38,205 nt of DNA from assembly GCA_016235145.1 (NCBI GenBank), contig JACRLV010000070.1, positions 1,096 through 39,300 on the forward strand. Reading direction: 5' to 3'. Each line of letters opens with the position of its first letter. Positions within the stretch are counted from its first letter, which is position 1. The stretch is from Planctomycetota bacterium. GTDB taxonomy: Bacteria > Planctomycetota > Phycisphaerae > UBA1845 > Fen-1342. The position numbers were made by a program, and so were the translations under genes. Under the pieces are notes generated by a model. That model was not told the origin of the DNA and did no database searches. It worked only from the letters and a program-made list of their open reading frames with translations. Of this stretch, positions 28,258 through 36,886 are shown piece after piece.

Positions 28258-29586
28258 CTACTCCAGCGCTCCGAGCAGCCTTTCCAGCAGCCGCCGCACC
28301 GCCGCTCGCTGCGCCGTCGGTTCGCTGTACCAGGCGGGTTCTCCGGTTTGCGAAAGCCCAGCCGGCAGGGTGATTTCCTGGCTGAGTTGCCGCTGTGTGC
28401 CGTCGCGCAGCTTGTATTGCATCGCCGCTGTCGCGATCGAGACCGGCTGTTCGAACGTCGGCGGGTTGCCGAATGTCAGCCGGACGATAATCGCGCCGCC
28501 GCCCTCGCGCGGGCTGAAGAACAGCGTCGGCACGTCGATAATGGCGCCGAACTGCCCCGGCGTGTAGTCCGCGACGCCGTAGACCTCGCGGATACCCAAA
28601 CCGGGCGCGACGCTTAGCTGGAGCTTCAGGTCGTACGTCGCGGGCGTGACGAAATAGTCGAACTCCTCCTCGAAAATCTGCCTGACGCGTTCGGCGTTGC
28701 TCAGGAAGAACGAGTTTCCGTTGCGGACGCGCGAGATCTCGCTCGCCAGCTCCTCGCCGTAGTAATACCCGATTCCCATCAGCGTGAAGCCGATGCCCTG
28801 ATCGGCGTAGACGCGCTGCATGGCGGTGAATTCGCCGCCGGCGGACGGCCCCTCGGTCGGCAGCGCGTCGGTCAGCACGATCACGCGGCTGTCGTGATCG
28901 GAATCAGCGCTGCCGGCGACGGTCTCGAATCCGAACTGCATGGCCGCGAAGAGATCGGTGTTGCCGCGCGCCTTGAGCCCGCCGACCGGAGCGGCGAGTT
29001 TTTCCTTCTTGTCGCCGGACGTGGCGCCGATCTCGAGCGTGACGTCTTGATTGAAGGATTCGATCGCGAGCCGGTCGTCGGCGTTGAGCTGGTCGATCAG
29101 GGCGTAGACCGCCTCCTGGGCGGCTTCGAGTTTGCTGCGGTAGTCCTGCGACCACGCCATGTCCTTCATCGAACCGCTGCGATCGACGACGACGCACAGA
29201 TTCTGCGGGCGACGCTTGAAGCTCGCGACGTCGATCGTGGTGCCGAGCGACACGAACACGTCCACATACGGCGTGGCGGCGCCGTAGGGTTTTCGCCAGG
29301 TCGTCGCGATCGAGCCGTAAATCTCGGGCGGATTCGCGGGCGGCGTGATCGGGATGTCGTGTTCCGACAGGAATCCTTCGACGGTGATCGAATCAGGATC
29401 CGGCAGCCAGCCGGAATCGATCGCCGCGCGGGCCCGGGCGATGTCCTCCGGGCCGCCGGAAGTTACGCCGATCGTGCCAGTGTCGACCAGCGCGAGCGGC
29501 TGGCACCCGACCAGCGCGAGCGGGCCGGCACACGCGGCCAGAACGATCACACCCAATCGGCCCAACGCGTTTGTCAGTTGGCGCAT
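28258..29586 (-). CDS. VWA-domain lipoprotein
   Basis: Lipobox LALVGC; MIDAS elements VVVDRSGSM, GNTDLFAAM, VLTDALPTEG. Confidence 0.9.
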   Translation of the reverse strand: MRQLTNALGRLGVIVLAACAGPLALVGCQPLALVDTGTIGVTSGGPEDIARARAAIDSGWLPDPDSITVEGFLSEHDIPITPPANPPEIYGSIATTWRKPYGAATPYVDVFVSLGTTIDVASFKRRPQNLCVVVDRSGSMKDMAWSQDYRSKLEAAQEAVYALIDQLNADDRLAIESFNQDVTLEIGATSGDKKEKLAAPVGGLKARGNTDLFAAMQFGFETVAGSADSDHDSRVIVLTDALPTEGPSAGGEFTAMQRVYADQGIGFTLMGIGYYYGEELASEISRVRNGNSFFLSNAERVRQIFEEEFDYFVTPATYDLKLQLSVAPGLGIREVYGVADYTPGQFGAIIDVPTLFFSPREGGGAIIVRLTFGNPPTFEQPVSIATAAMQYKLRDGTQRQLSQEITLPAGLSQTGEPAWYSEPTAQRAAVRRLLERLLGALE

Positions 29587-29732
29587 GGAAAACCTCCTCG
29601 TGTGTGAACGAGCATGTGAGGGAACCAGAGATCTCGCGAATACGCTACTGCATGCTAGAAGGACGCCAACTGTCCATCCGACGAGACGGTTTGATCCGTG
29701 AATGTGGAATTGGAGAGCCTTGGACCTTGCCG

Positions 29733-29751
29733 GACAGGCCCCCGGCCTGTC
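29733..29751. terminator. Hairpin GACAGGCC-CCC-GGCCTGTC downstream of the M42 peptidase gene
   Basis: 8-bp perfect stem with 3-nt loop; no clear U-tract. Confidence 0.4.
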
Positions 29752-29868
29752 TCCAGCAACATGTGGCTCGTTCTCTACGATGAGGCCGGTCAGCGGTCAG
29801 CCTGACGTTCGGACCTGTCGAGTGCCGGATGTTCCCGGTAGTCGAAATGCGCGGACAAGGCAGAGGTC

Positions 29869-30975
29869 TCACAGGAACCCGCGCCATTGAGCAAAACGCT
29901 TGTCGAGACCCTTGCGCATCGAGCGATCTTCCGCGCCATAACCCGGCTCGGCCAGCACCAGCGCTTCGAACCAGTCCACCATTCCCTTCCAATCGTCGAG
30001 GCTGATGTACTCGCTCTCGATCTTCTTGCGCTCCATGTTCATGTTGTGGTAGTTGCCCAGCGCCACGCACATGCCCGTCGCGGCGTAGCCGTAGGCGCAA
30101 TACGCCGTCGATTCGCACGTGCCGCCGTCCATCAGCTTTCGCTGATACTTGAACGACTTGCGCTTCGCCGCGACGTCCTGCGCCACGCGGTAGCAGAACG
30201 CGGTCACGTCCGGCGTAAAGACGCTCGACTTGTCGCCGACGCGCAGGATCGGTCCGTCGCCGATCCGAGCGCTTGGCAGCGCCTTGCTGGTCTCGATCGC
30301 GACGATCGGCAGCTTTCGCGGGATCGTCCCCGCCTTCGCCGCCCCGATCGCGCCGACAAATCCGACCTCTTCGGCCCGCGTGAATAGGCAATACACCTCC
30401 GCCGCGGCCTTTCGGCGGCTCAGACGCTGGAGCAGCGCCAGCATCGTCGCACATCCCGCGATGTCGTCGCAGCCGCGGGCATGGACGCAGCCGGCTTTCT
30501 CGTACGGATCGGGCAGATCCCACATTCCCGGCGCGCCGGCGGCGACTTCGCTCGCGACCTCGACCGCCACTTCTTCGGGACGCGCCGAGCGGCCGATCAT
30601 GCGATAGATCTTCGCGGTCTTCAGGATCTTGCGAATACGGCCGCCGATCCACTTCTCGTCATTCCAGAACCGCACGCGCGTGCCGATGAAGTACTCCGGC
30701 TCGACCCAGCCGCGAAACGACGCCCGCAACATCTTCGGCCCGAGCATCTTCAGCGCCACGAATCCCGGATGGTCGGTGTGTGCGGTGAACACGAGCGGCG
30801 TCCGCCGCGGCGGCTTGTGGCGATAGTGTGCGAGCAGGTTGCCGTAGCGATCTGCGGCGAGTTTGACATGGGCGAAACCCGCGCAGGTGTTTCGCACGAA
30901 TTCGAGAACGGCGTTTTCGGCGAATGGCGCGGTCGGGACGGTTAGCAACTCGCGTAGAATGCGTGGGATCGCCAT
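29869..30975 (-). CDS. M42/M20-type metallopeptidase (glutamyl aminopeptidase-like)
   Basis: VFTAHTDHPGFVALK, GCDDIAGCATMLALL, FTRAEEVGFVGAIGAAKAG, IVAIETSKALPSARIGDGPILRVGD. Start at MAIPRIL (cat 30973-30975). Confidence 0.9.
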   Translation of the reverse strand: MAIPRILRELLTVPTAPFAENAVLEFVRNTCAGFAHVKLAADRYGNLLAHYRHKPPRRTPLVFTAHTDHPGFVALKMLGPKMLRASFRGWVEPEYFIGTRVRFWNDEKWIGGRIRKILKTAKIYRMIGRSARPEEVAVEVASEVAAGAPGMWDLPDPYEKAGCVHARGCDDIAGCATMLALLQRLSRRKAAAEVYCLFTRAEEVGFVGAIGAAKAGTIPRKLPIVAIETSKALPSARIGDGPILRVGDKSSVFTPDVTAFCYRVAQDVAAKRKSFKYQRKLMDGGTCESTAYCAYGYAATGMCVALGNYHNMNMERKKIESEYISLDDWKGMVDWFEALVLAEPGYGAEDRSMRKGLDKRFAQWRGFL

Positions 30976-31266
30976 TGGGATGCGTTCCTCTATTTGGGCG
31001 GGAAAAAGCACCGCCGCAGGCTGTCGCGTGAAATCCAGCTGGCGGTCGGGCGAATCCACTTTCGCCGGGCGACCGAGCCGCAGATACTAGGAAGTACCGG
31101 CGCGGGCGGCAAACCCGCGCAGCAGTTATCAGAATTACAGGCGATTTTGAAATGTCCCACCCCGAACCGCCGTCTAGTTCAAACGAGATGACGACCGCGG
31201 CGTTGGAAGTCGACGCACTGCGGGCAAGTCTGGGAACGGCTGCCGTCGCTGAAAGAGCCGGAACGC

Positions 31267-31617
31267 GTGCGATCGTGGCTGTACGCAATTGCGCGGAACG
31301 CGGCGATCGACTGGGGCCAGGCGTACAAGCGGCGTGCGAGCGTCGCACTGGACGACGTGCCCGAAGCGTCCGACGACCAGCGATCGCTCGATCCGGTCGG
31401 CAGCACCGCCGGAGCTGAGTTGAAGACGATTCTGCTGCGAGCGGTGGAAGCGTTGCCGGCGCTGTATCGCGAGCCGTTTGTGATGCGGCACCTGGAGGAT
31501 TGGTCGTACCAGGAAATCGGCGAGATTCTGGGGCTTCCGCTGGAAACGGTGGAGACCCGCCTGGTTCGGGCTCGCCGGCTGCTCAAGGAGATGCTGAAGG
31601 GCAAGGTGGACGTATGA
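31267..31617 (+). CDS. ECF RNA polymerase sigma factor, apparently N-terminally truncated (mainly region 4)
   Basis: VRSWLYAIARNAAIDW (end of region 2) and region 4 LLRAVEALPALYREPFVMRHLEDWSYQEIGEILGLPLETVETRLVRARRLLKEML; only in-frame start is GTG 31267, in-frame stop TGA at 31189. Confidence 0.8.
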   Translation: MRSWLYAIARNAAIDWGQAYKRRASVALDDVPEASDDQRSLDPVGSTAGAELKTILLRAVEALPALYREPFVMRHLEDWSYQEIGEILGLPLETVETRLVRARRLLKEMLKGKVDV

Positions 31618-32141
31618 ATGAACCCACCAACAACCTGGAACGGCTCGTCAGCCGCTATCTCGACGACGAGTGTTCCGTGGAAGAGCGCCGCCAGTTGCGG
31701 CAGCTTCTGCGGAAGGACGCGGAAGCGGAGGCGTTTTTCGAAGAAACCGCCGCACTCGATCGCGAGATCGGCCGCGCGATGCGGCACGCACTGGGGCGGC
31801 CCGTGGTGCTGCGCCGTCAGTCGCCGCGATGGATACAAATCGGCCGCGCGATCGCGTTGGGGGCGGCGGCTTGCCTGGCGTGGGTTTTTCTGAATCCTGG
31901 CGGCTCGGCGACGTCGCAGCGGCCGGAACAGGGGCGGCCGATGCGTGCATCCTGGTTCGCTCCGCCGCCGGCGCCGGCCGACACAATGAGCGACACGCGC
32001 GGCTACGACCGGCCGCAGGTGCGCTTGGACAATACAGAAAGTCGTTGGATCGTCGTGCCGGGCGAGCGGCCGGGCGAATTCCTGGTGGTTGAAGTGAAGC
32101 GCGTGAAGACCCGCACGATTCCTGTGCAGGGGGATTTTTAG
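31614..32141 (+). CDS. Anti-sigma factor-like single-pass membrane protein
   Basis: ATGA overlap with the sigma ORF; N-terminal NNLERLVSRYLDDECSVEERRQLRQLLRKDAEAEAFFEE typical of planctomycete/FecR-like anti-sigma N-termini; TM AIALGAAACLAWVFL. Confidence 0.78.
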   Translation: MNEPTNNLERLVSRYLDDECSVEERRQLRQLLRKDAEAEAFFEETAALDREIGRAMRHALGRPVVLRRQSPRWIQIGRAIALGAAACLAWVFLNPGGSATSQRPEQGRPMRASWFAPPPAPADTMSDTRGYDRPQVRLDNTESRWIVVPGERPGEFLVVEVKRVKTRTIPVQGDF

Positions 32142-32156
32142 ACTGGGGTGTAAGCC

Positions 32157-33554
32157 ATGCTTGTGAAGTCGCTTGGGGCCGTCGTGGGTGCGGCCGGTAT
32201 GTTGCTCTCGACGACGCTCTTCGGATCGGATGCGGACAAACCGCGGCCGCAGAAGGCGGTTGCGCCACGGACGCCCACTGTGATCGTCGCGCCCGCCGAC
32301 GTCCGTGTGGATGCGGCCCAGGATCAGCAGATGCCGAAGACCTGGATCGGCGTGCGTTGCGCGCCCGTGCCCGAGGCTCTCGCCGCGCACATCGGCCGGG
32401 AAGGCGTAATGATCGCGAACGTCATGAAGGACAGCCCGGCGGACAAAGCAGGGATCGAGCGCTACGACGTGGTCGTCTCGCTCGGCGACGCCAAGATCAA
32501 CTCAATGGAAGAGCTCATCGACGCCGTGGGCGAGGTCGGCACCGGAAAGGCGGCGACGCTGGCAGTCATACGGGGCGGCCACGAGAAGACTCTCGAAATC
32601 ACGCCGGTGGACCGTCCGAGCGACGGCAAGATGGAATTCAAGTTCGAAGAGCCCGAGCAGGAGGACGCGAGCCCGGATGTGCAGTACTTCGGCCACCGCA
32701 TGCAGCGCGATCCGTTCGGAAATTGGATGCTTCAGCCGCTTGGCCGCATCAAGGATCTGCCGGACGACGTGCGCGACAGCCTGTCGGGTATCGGGGGCCC
32801 CTCGTGGCACGGCCACCAGGGATTGTTGAAGAACCTCCAGTCGAATCCGTTCAGCATGCGGATTCAGATCGATCCGAGCGATCCCGACGGCTCGATGTTC
32901 TTCTTCTCGGATGACGACGATAATCGCTCCGCGAATGTCCAGATTCAGATCAACGTGAACGACGACGGCGCGCAACTGTCGATTCAGCGCGACGCGGACG
33001 GCAAGGTGCACGTCAAACAGACGGACAAGGCGGGCAAGGCGACCGAATCGACTTATGACGACATGGATGCTTTCCGCGAGCAGGCCCCGAACGCCTACAA
33101 GACCTACCGGCGATTCTCCGGCTATCGAGCCCGGCCGACAATCACCGTTCCGCCGCAGATGAAGGATCTGTCCGGTTTGCAGAAGGACTACCAGCAGAAG
33201 CTCGAGGCGGCGCTGGAAAAGGCGAACGAGAGCACCCGCAAAGCGATGGAAGACCTCGAGAAGATGCAGCAGAAGATCCAAACGCGGGTCGAGAAGCGGA
33301 TCCAGCAGTCGCCGGCCAAGGACGGTGCGGAAAGCCACGCCGAGTCCGTCTCGATCACCGTCACGGACAGCGGCGCCGTCCACCTGGAGATATCGGAGGA
33401 CGGGAACAAGCGCGTGTTCGACTTCAAGAACCGCGAGGACTTCAAGCGGCGGGAACCCGAATTGTACGAACGCTTCCAGTCGATGATCGACGGTGCAGGC
33501 GACGGCGCTCGGCGGACGCAGCGATTCCACGTGGTTGCGGCGGCGCTCGGTTAG
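32157..33554 (+). CDS. Secreted PDZ-domain protein (non-protease)
   Basis: Signal-like N-terminus; PDZ TWIGVRCAPVPEALAAHIGREGVMIANVMKDSPADKAGIERYDVVVSLGDAKINSMEELIDAVGEVGTGKAATLAVIRGG; long charged C-terminal region; no Ser-protease domain. Confidence 0.85.
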   Translation: MLVKSLGAVVGAAGMLLSTTLFGSDADKPRPQKAVAPRTPTVIVAPADVRVDAAQDQQMPKTWIGVRCAPVPEALAAHIGREGVMIANVMKDSPADKAGIERYDVVVSLGDAKINSMEELIDAVGEVGTGKAATLAVIRGGHEKTLEITPVDRPSDGKMEFKFEEPEQEDASPDVQYFGHRMQRDPFGNWMLQPLGRIKDLPDDVRDSLSGIGGPSWHGHQGLLKNLQSNPFSMRIQIDPSDPDGSMFFFSDDDDNRSANVQIQINVNDDGAQLSIQRDADGKVHVKQTDKAGKATESTYDDMDAFREQAPNAYKTYRRFSGYRARPTITVPPQMKDLSGLQKDYQQKLEAALEKANESTRKAMEDLEKMQQKIQTRVEKRIQQSPAKDGAESHAESVSITVTDSGAVHLEISEDGNKRVFDFKNREDFKRREPELYERFQSMIDGAGDGARRTQRFHVVAAALG

Positions 33555-33575
33555 TACGGCTTCAAATTCTCTGTG

Positions 33576-33623
33576 GCGTCAGACCTCTGAACCAGACGGG
33601 GAGAACCGTCGGGCTCAGAGGTC
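33576..33623. repeat. Palindromic intergenic element (copy 2) with nested stems
   Basis: Outer stem GACCTCTGA (33582-33590)/TCAGAGGTC (33615-33623), inner GACGG (33595-33599)/CCGTC (33606-33610); first 27 nt match 22/27 with 100-126. Confidence 0.75.
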
Positions 33624-33680
33624 GGTCGCTTTAATTCGGCGGATATTTGTTTCATCGCAGCCCGAACGGCGGAGACAATC

Positions 33681-34574
33681 ATGCAAGACCGCGGCCATCT
33701 GATGACCGAACTGCGCAACCCGCGCTCCATGAACATCGACCGCGCGTCCGTCGCCGAGGCGTTCGACATCATGAACGCCGAGGACGCAGCCGTCGCGGCG
33801 GCAGTGGCCGCGGCCAGGCTCGAAATCGTGCGGGCGATCGAACTCGTGGAGCGCGCGTTCGAAAGCGGCGGGCGGCTGATCTATGTCGGGGCAGGCACCA
33901 GCGGCCGGCTGGGCGTGCTCGACGCTTCCGAGTGTCCGCCGACGTTTCTTTCCGATCCGCGCATGGTGCAGGGCGTCATCGCCGGCGGCTGGGACGCGCT
34001 GCGGCGATCGATCGAGGGCGCGGAGGACCATCCCGAGGGCGGCGCGGCGGCAATCGATGAAATGCAGGTCGATGCGAAGGACGTTGTTTTCGGCATCGCG
34101 ACGGGCGGCACGACGCCGTTTGTGCATGGCGCGATCGCCTGCGCCCGTCGGCGCGGCGCGAAGACGGTATTTTTCGCCTGTGTGGCGCGCGATCACGTCA
34201 CCGACGAGGCGGACGTTTCGATCCGGGTGCTCGTCGGCCCGGAGGTCATCACCGGCAGTACGCGGCTCAAGGCCGGGACAGCCACCAAGATGGTCCTCAA
34301 CATGATCACCACCATCAGCATGGTGCGGCTCGGCAAGGTCTACCAGAATCTGATGGTGGACGTGAACACGCGCGCCAATCGCAAGCTCGTGGACCGCGGA
34401 ACGCGCATGATCATGGCGGCCGTCGGACTCGACCGCGCCGCCGCGGGCAAGTTGCTGGCGGATTCCGGCGGACACGTGAAGACGGCGCTTGTGATGCACG
34501 GGCGCGGCGTCGAGGACGCCGAGCGACTTCTGGCCGAGGCGCACGGCCGGTTGCCGGAGATCCTGAAAAAGTAG
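33681..34574 (+). CDS. murQ: N-acetylmuramic acid 6-phosphate etherase
   Basis: SIS-type signatures: RLIYVGAGTSGRLGVLDASECPPTF, IAGGWDALRRSIEGAEDH, GIATGGTTPFVHGA, NLMVDVNTRANRKLVDRGTRMI. Confidence 0.95.
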   Translation: MQDRGHLMTELRNPRSMNIDRASVAEAFDIMNAEDAAVAAAVAAARLEIVRAIELVERAFESGGRLIYVGAGTSGRLGVLDASECPPTFLSDPRMVQGVIAGGWDALRRSIEGAEDHPEGGAAAIDEMQVDAKDVVFGIATGGTTPFVHGAIACARRRGAKTVFFACVARDHVTDEADVSIRVLVGPEVITGSTRLKAGTATKMVLNMITTISMVRLGKVYQNLMVDVNTRANRKLVDRGTRMIMAAVGLDRAAAGKLLADSGGHVKTALVMHGRGVEDAERLLAEAHGRLPEILKK

Positions 34575-34595
34575 GGGGCCGCGCACCGCGCGGCG

Positions 34596-34653
34596 GCCCT
34601 CACCCAGCCCTCACCCCAGCCCTCTCCCGGAGTACCGGGCGAGGGAGTCGTGG
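34596..34653. repeat. REP-like dispersed repeat (copy 1): ...CCTCACCCCAGCCCTCTCCCGGAGTACCGGGCGAGGGAG
   Basis: Inverted copy at 37788-37832; internal stem around AGTA. Confidence 0.8.
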
Positions 34654-34698
34654 CCCGCACCCTTCGCACCACGGGCCGGTCGCGCCCGGCGCGCGTCC

Positions 34699-36705
34699 TC
34701 ACGGCTTTGCGGCTGGGTCGAGCTTCACGTAATCGAGCCCGAACATGTAGGCCTTCACGGCCTTCTCGTTCGCGCCGACTACAGTCGCGGTTAGCGGATT
34801 TTCTCCCGCATTCAGCTCGCAAACGCCAAGATCAATCTCGTCCGTGAGCTTGATGCCTTCGCCATAGAAGTCGATCGGCTCGCCGAGATTCTTGCCGTTC
34901 ATTCCGAGCTGGATGATGCCGTAGTCGCGCGCTTTCAGGCAGCGGATGCGGACGTGGTACGCGCCGGCTTTCTCGACGGGCAGGGCCAGCGTGATATGGT
35001 CGCCGGGCTTCTGGTCGCCATGCCACCACAGGTGCTGCTCGTTGCTGCAACCGTCAATCGACTGCGGCTCCAGCGCCCCCTTGCGATCCAGGATTTTCAG
35101 CGATTCGCCTTCGATCGCGCCGGCGACGCGCGGCGGAACGTAGGGCGGGACGACCGGCACGCGCAGGTCTTCCGGCTTGATGGGTGGGAACTGGTCGACG
35201 CTTCCCGGCCGCGCATACCAGAATGCCGTCGCCGCCATGTCGACTTTGCAGGTCTCGTGCCAATGCCACAGCTCCATGTCGAAGCGGAAATCATGCTTGA
35301 ATGGAATCCGATCGAGGATGTGGTAGCGGTTGACGCACGTGATCCCGTAGTTCCCCGGCCCGTCGACGCGCGGCTGAGAGTGGTACGCGTGCTGGAACAC
35401 GACCGGCCAACACCAGGCGTAGCCGTAGTAATCCTCAGTGCCCGTCCCGAACCAGCTCGGAAACGTCTCGCCGTCAACGTAAATCTTCTCGTCGCCTTCG
35501 CCCCACCAGTGCTTGACCGGGTTCGCGATGTTGAATGCCACGCCGACGAATTGGCCCTGCCCGCTCGTGGTCAGGTAGTTCCAATCGATCATCGGCCGCG
35601 TCGGAACCTGCCAGTCGGACCGCCATTTCGCTTGGAAGTGAAGCGAGCGCTCGGTCCACGTGTAATCGCTCTGATCAACCCGGATCGAGAAATTCAGCGG
35701 CTTTCCGGCGTGATTCACGATCCGCAGTTTCGCGCCCTTTTCAAACGGCATGAACCAGCGCGAATAGAGCTCTCCCGTTGCGGTCACGGTTTGGGGGAGC
35801 GTAGCGAGCGGCGCGGTTCGTCCGATGCACGAAAACAAGTCGCCGATCGGCGCGCGAACGCACGGCCGGCCGTCGAAGTCGATTTCCAGCACCGCCCCGC
35901 GCAGCGCACGCCCCTGCTCGTCATTTTCGAGTCGCAGCGCGATGCCGGTAATCGCCGCCGGACCGGGATATTCAACCTCATACTTCGTCCTTTGGTCTTT
36001 CAAGGTCAGGACGTTCTTCTGATCCAGTGTCGGCGGCGTTGGCGGAGCGGAGAGCGTGGCTGCCGTCTGTTCGATCGCCTTTGCGAGTTTCCTGACGTCG
36101 TCCGAACCGAATGAGCCCACCGCTGTGCCCGGCGGGTACACGCGATAGTCCACGTGGTAGTAGAACCCCGGCTCATCGCTCGTGATCTTGCAATGTTTCG
36201 CGTACGCAATCGGGAAGTAGCTGTTCCAACCCTTGCTGCGTTCGCCCGCGATCGGCTTGGGCACTCCAGGGTACGTGCCGCCGAGCCACTCCGTCATTGG
36301 GCACTCGATCGTCGCCTTCTCCGCGTCGTCCAGGTAGATGCGGATGGTCCCCTTCGGATTGGCCGACCAGATTCGCACGATCGCGCCAGGACCATCCATG
36401 TCCGCCATCACGTGCTCGCGCCGTCCGCCGTGGTCCTCGCCGCGAATGAACTGCCCGGCGTCGCCGTTGGCGAACCAGGTTTTCTGATCTTCGGACGACT
36501 TGCTGGCCCGGTCGTAGCTGGAGAACTGCTTGCACACGAACGGCGGATCGGGGAACTCGGCCAATCCCGCCAAATTTGTCATTTCGTGCAGCAGCGATTC
36601 GGTCGTGACGGTTTGGGCGGCGGCTGAGGCGGCGATCGCCAGCAGCAACGCTCCACAGGCGGCAAGTTCTGGCCAGCAGCGGCAAATACGCATCGGGGCG
36701 ATCAT
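34699..36705 (-). CDS. DUF2961 / GH172-like secreted glycoside hydrolase
   Basis: Signal peptide; DMDGPGAIVRIWSANPKGTIRIYLDD, MPFEKGAKLRIVNHAGKPLNFSIRVDQ, GEGDEKIYVDGETFPSWFGTGTEDYYGYAWCWP. Start at MIAPMRI (cat 36703-36705). Confidence 0.9.
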   Translation of the reverse strand: MIAPMRICRCWPELAACGALLLAIAASAAAQTVTTESLLHEMTNLAGLAEFPDPPFVCKQFSSYDRASKSSEDQKTWFANGDAGQFIRGEDHGGRREHVMADMDGPGAIVRIWSANPKGTIRIYLDDAEKATIECPMTEWLGGTYPGVPKPIAGERSKGWNSYFPIAYAKHCKITSDEPGFYYHVDYRVYPPGTAVGSFGSDDVRKLAKAIEQTAATLSAPPTPPTLDQKNVLTLKDQRTKYEVEYPGPAAITGIALRLENDEQGRALRGAVLEIDFDGRPCVRAPIGDLFSCIGRTAPLATLPQTVTATGELYSRWFMPFEKGAKLRIVNHAGKPLNFSIRVDQSDYTWTERSLHFQAKWRSDWQVPTRPMIDWNYLTTSGQGQFVGVAFNIANPVKHWWGEGDEKIYVDGETFPSWFGTGTEDYYGYAWCWPVVFQHAYHSQPRVDGPGNYGITCVNRYHILDRIPFKHDFRFDMELWHWHETCKVDMAATAFWYARPGSVDQFPPIKPEDLRVPVVPPYVPPRVAGAIEGESLKILDRKGALEPQSIDGCSNEQHLWWHGDQKPGDHITLALPVEKAGAYHVRIRCLKARDYGIIQLGMNGKNLGEPIDFYGEGIKLTDEIDLGVCELNAGENPLTATVVGANEKAVKAYMFGLDYVKLDPAAKP

Positions 36706-36886
36706 CGGTCGGTCTCCATGGCGAGGTGCCGCGCGTGTAGCGGCGAAATGCACGCCGCCGCACTCTACTGCGCGCCGCGGCGAGCGGGCAAGCCGGCCGC
36801 CGGACCACCCGGCTTTACACGCGTCCGCCGGATTGCGATGATCCTCGCGACCCGGCCGTGTTTCCGAGCCGGGCGAAAGGTCCGCG

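Noticed and set aside
31152-31418. 88-aa ORF in frame 0 overlapping the sigma gene
   Set aside because: The region-4 sigma homology is in the frame of 31267-31617; the 31152 frame loses homology after the possible junction and becomes Arg-rich shadow.
32502-33530. 342-aa minus-strand ORF
   Set aside because: Antisense shadow of the PDZ gene; low-complexity Leu/Val/Arg composition without domain motifs.
34954-36114. 386-aa plus-strand ORF
   Set aside because: Antisense shadow of the GH172/DUF2961 gene.
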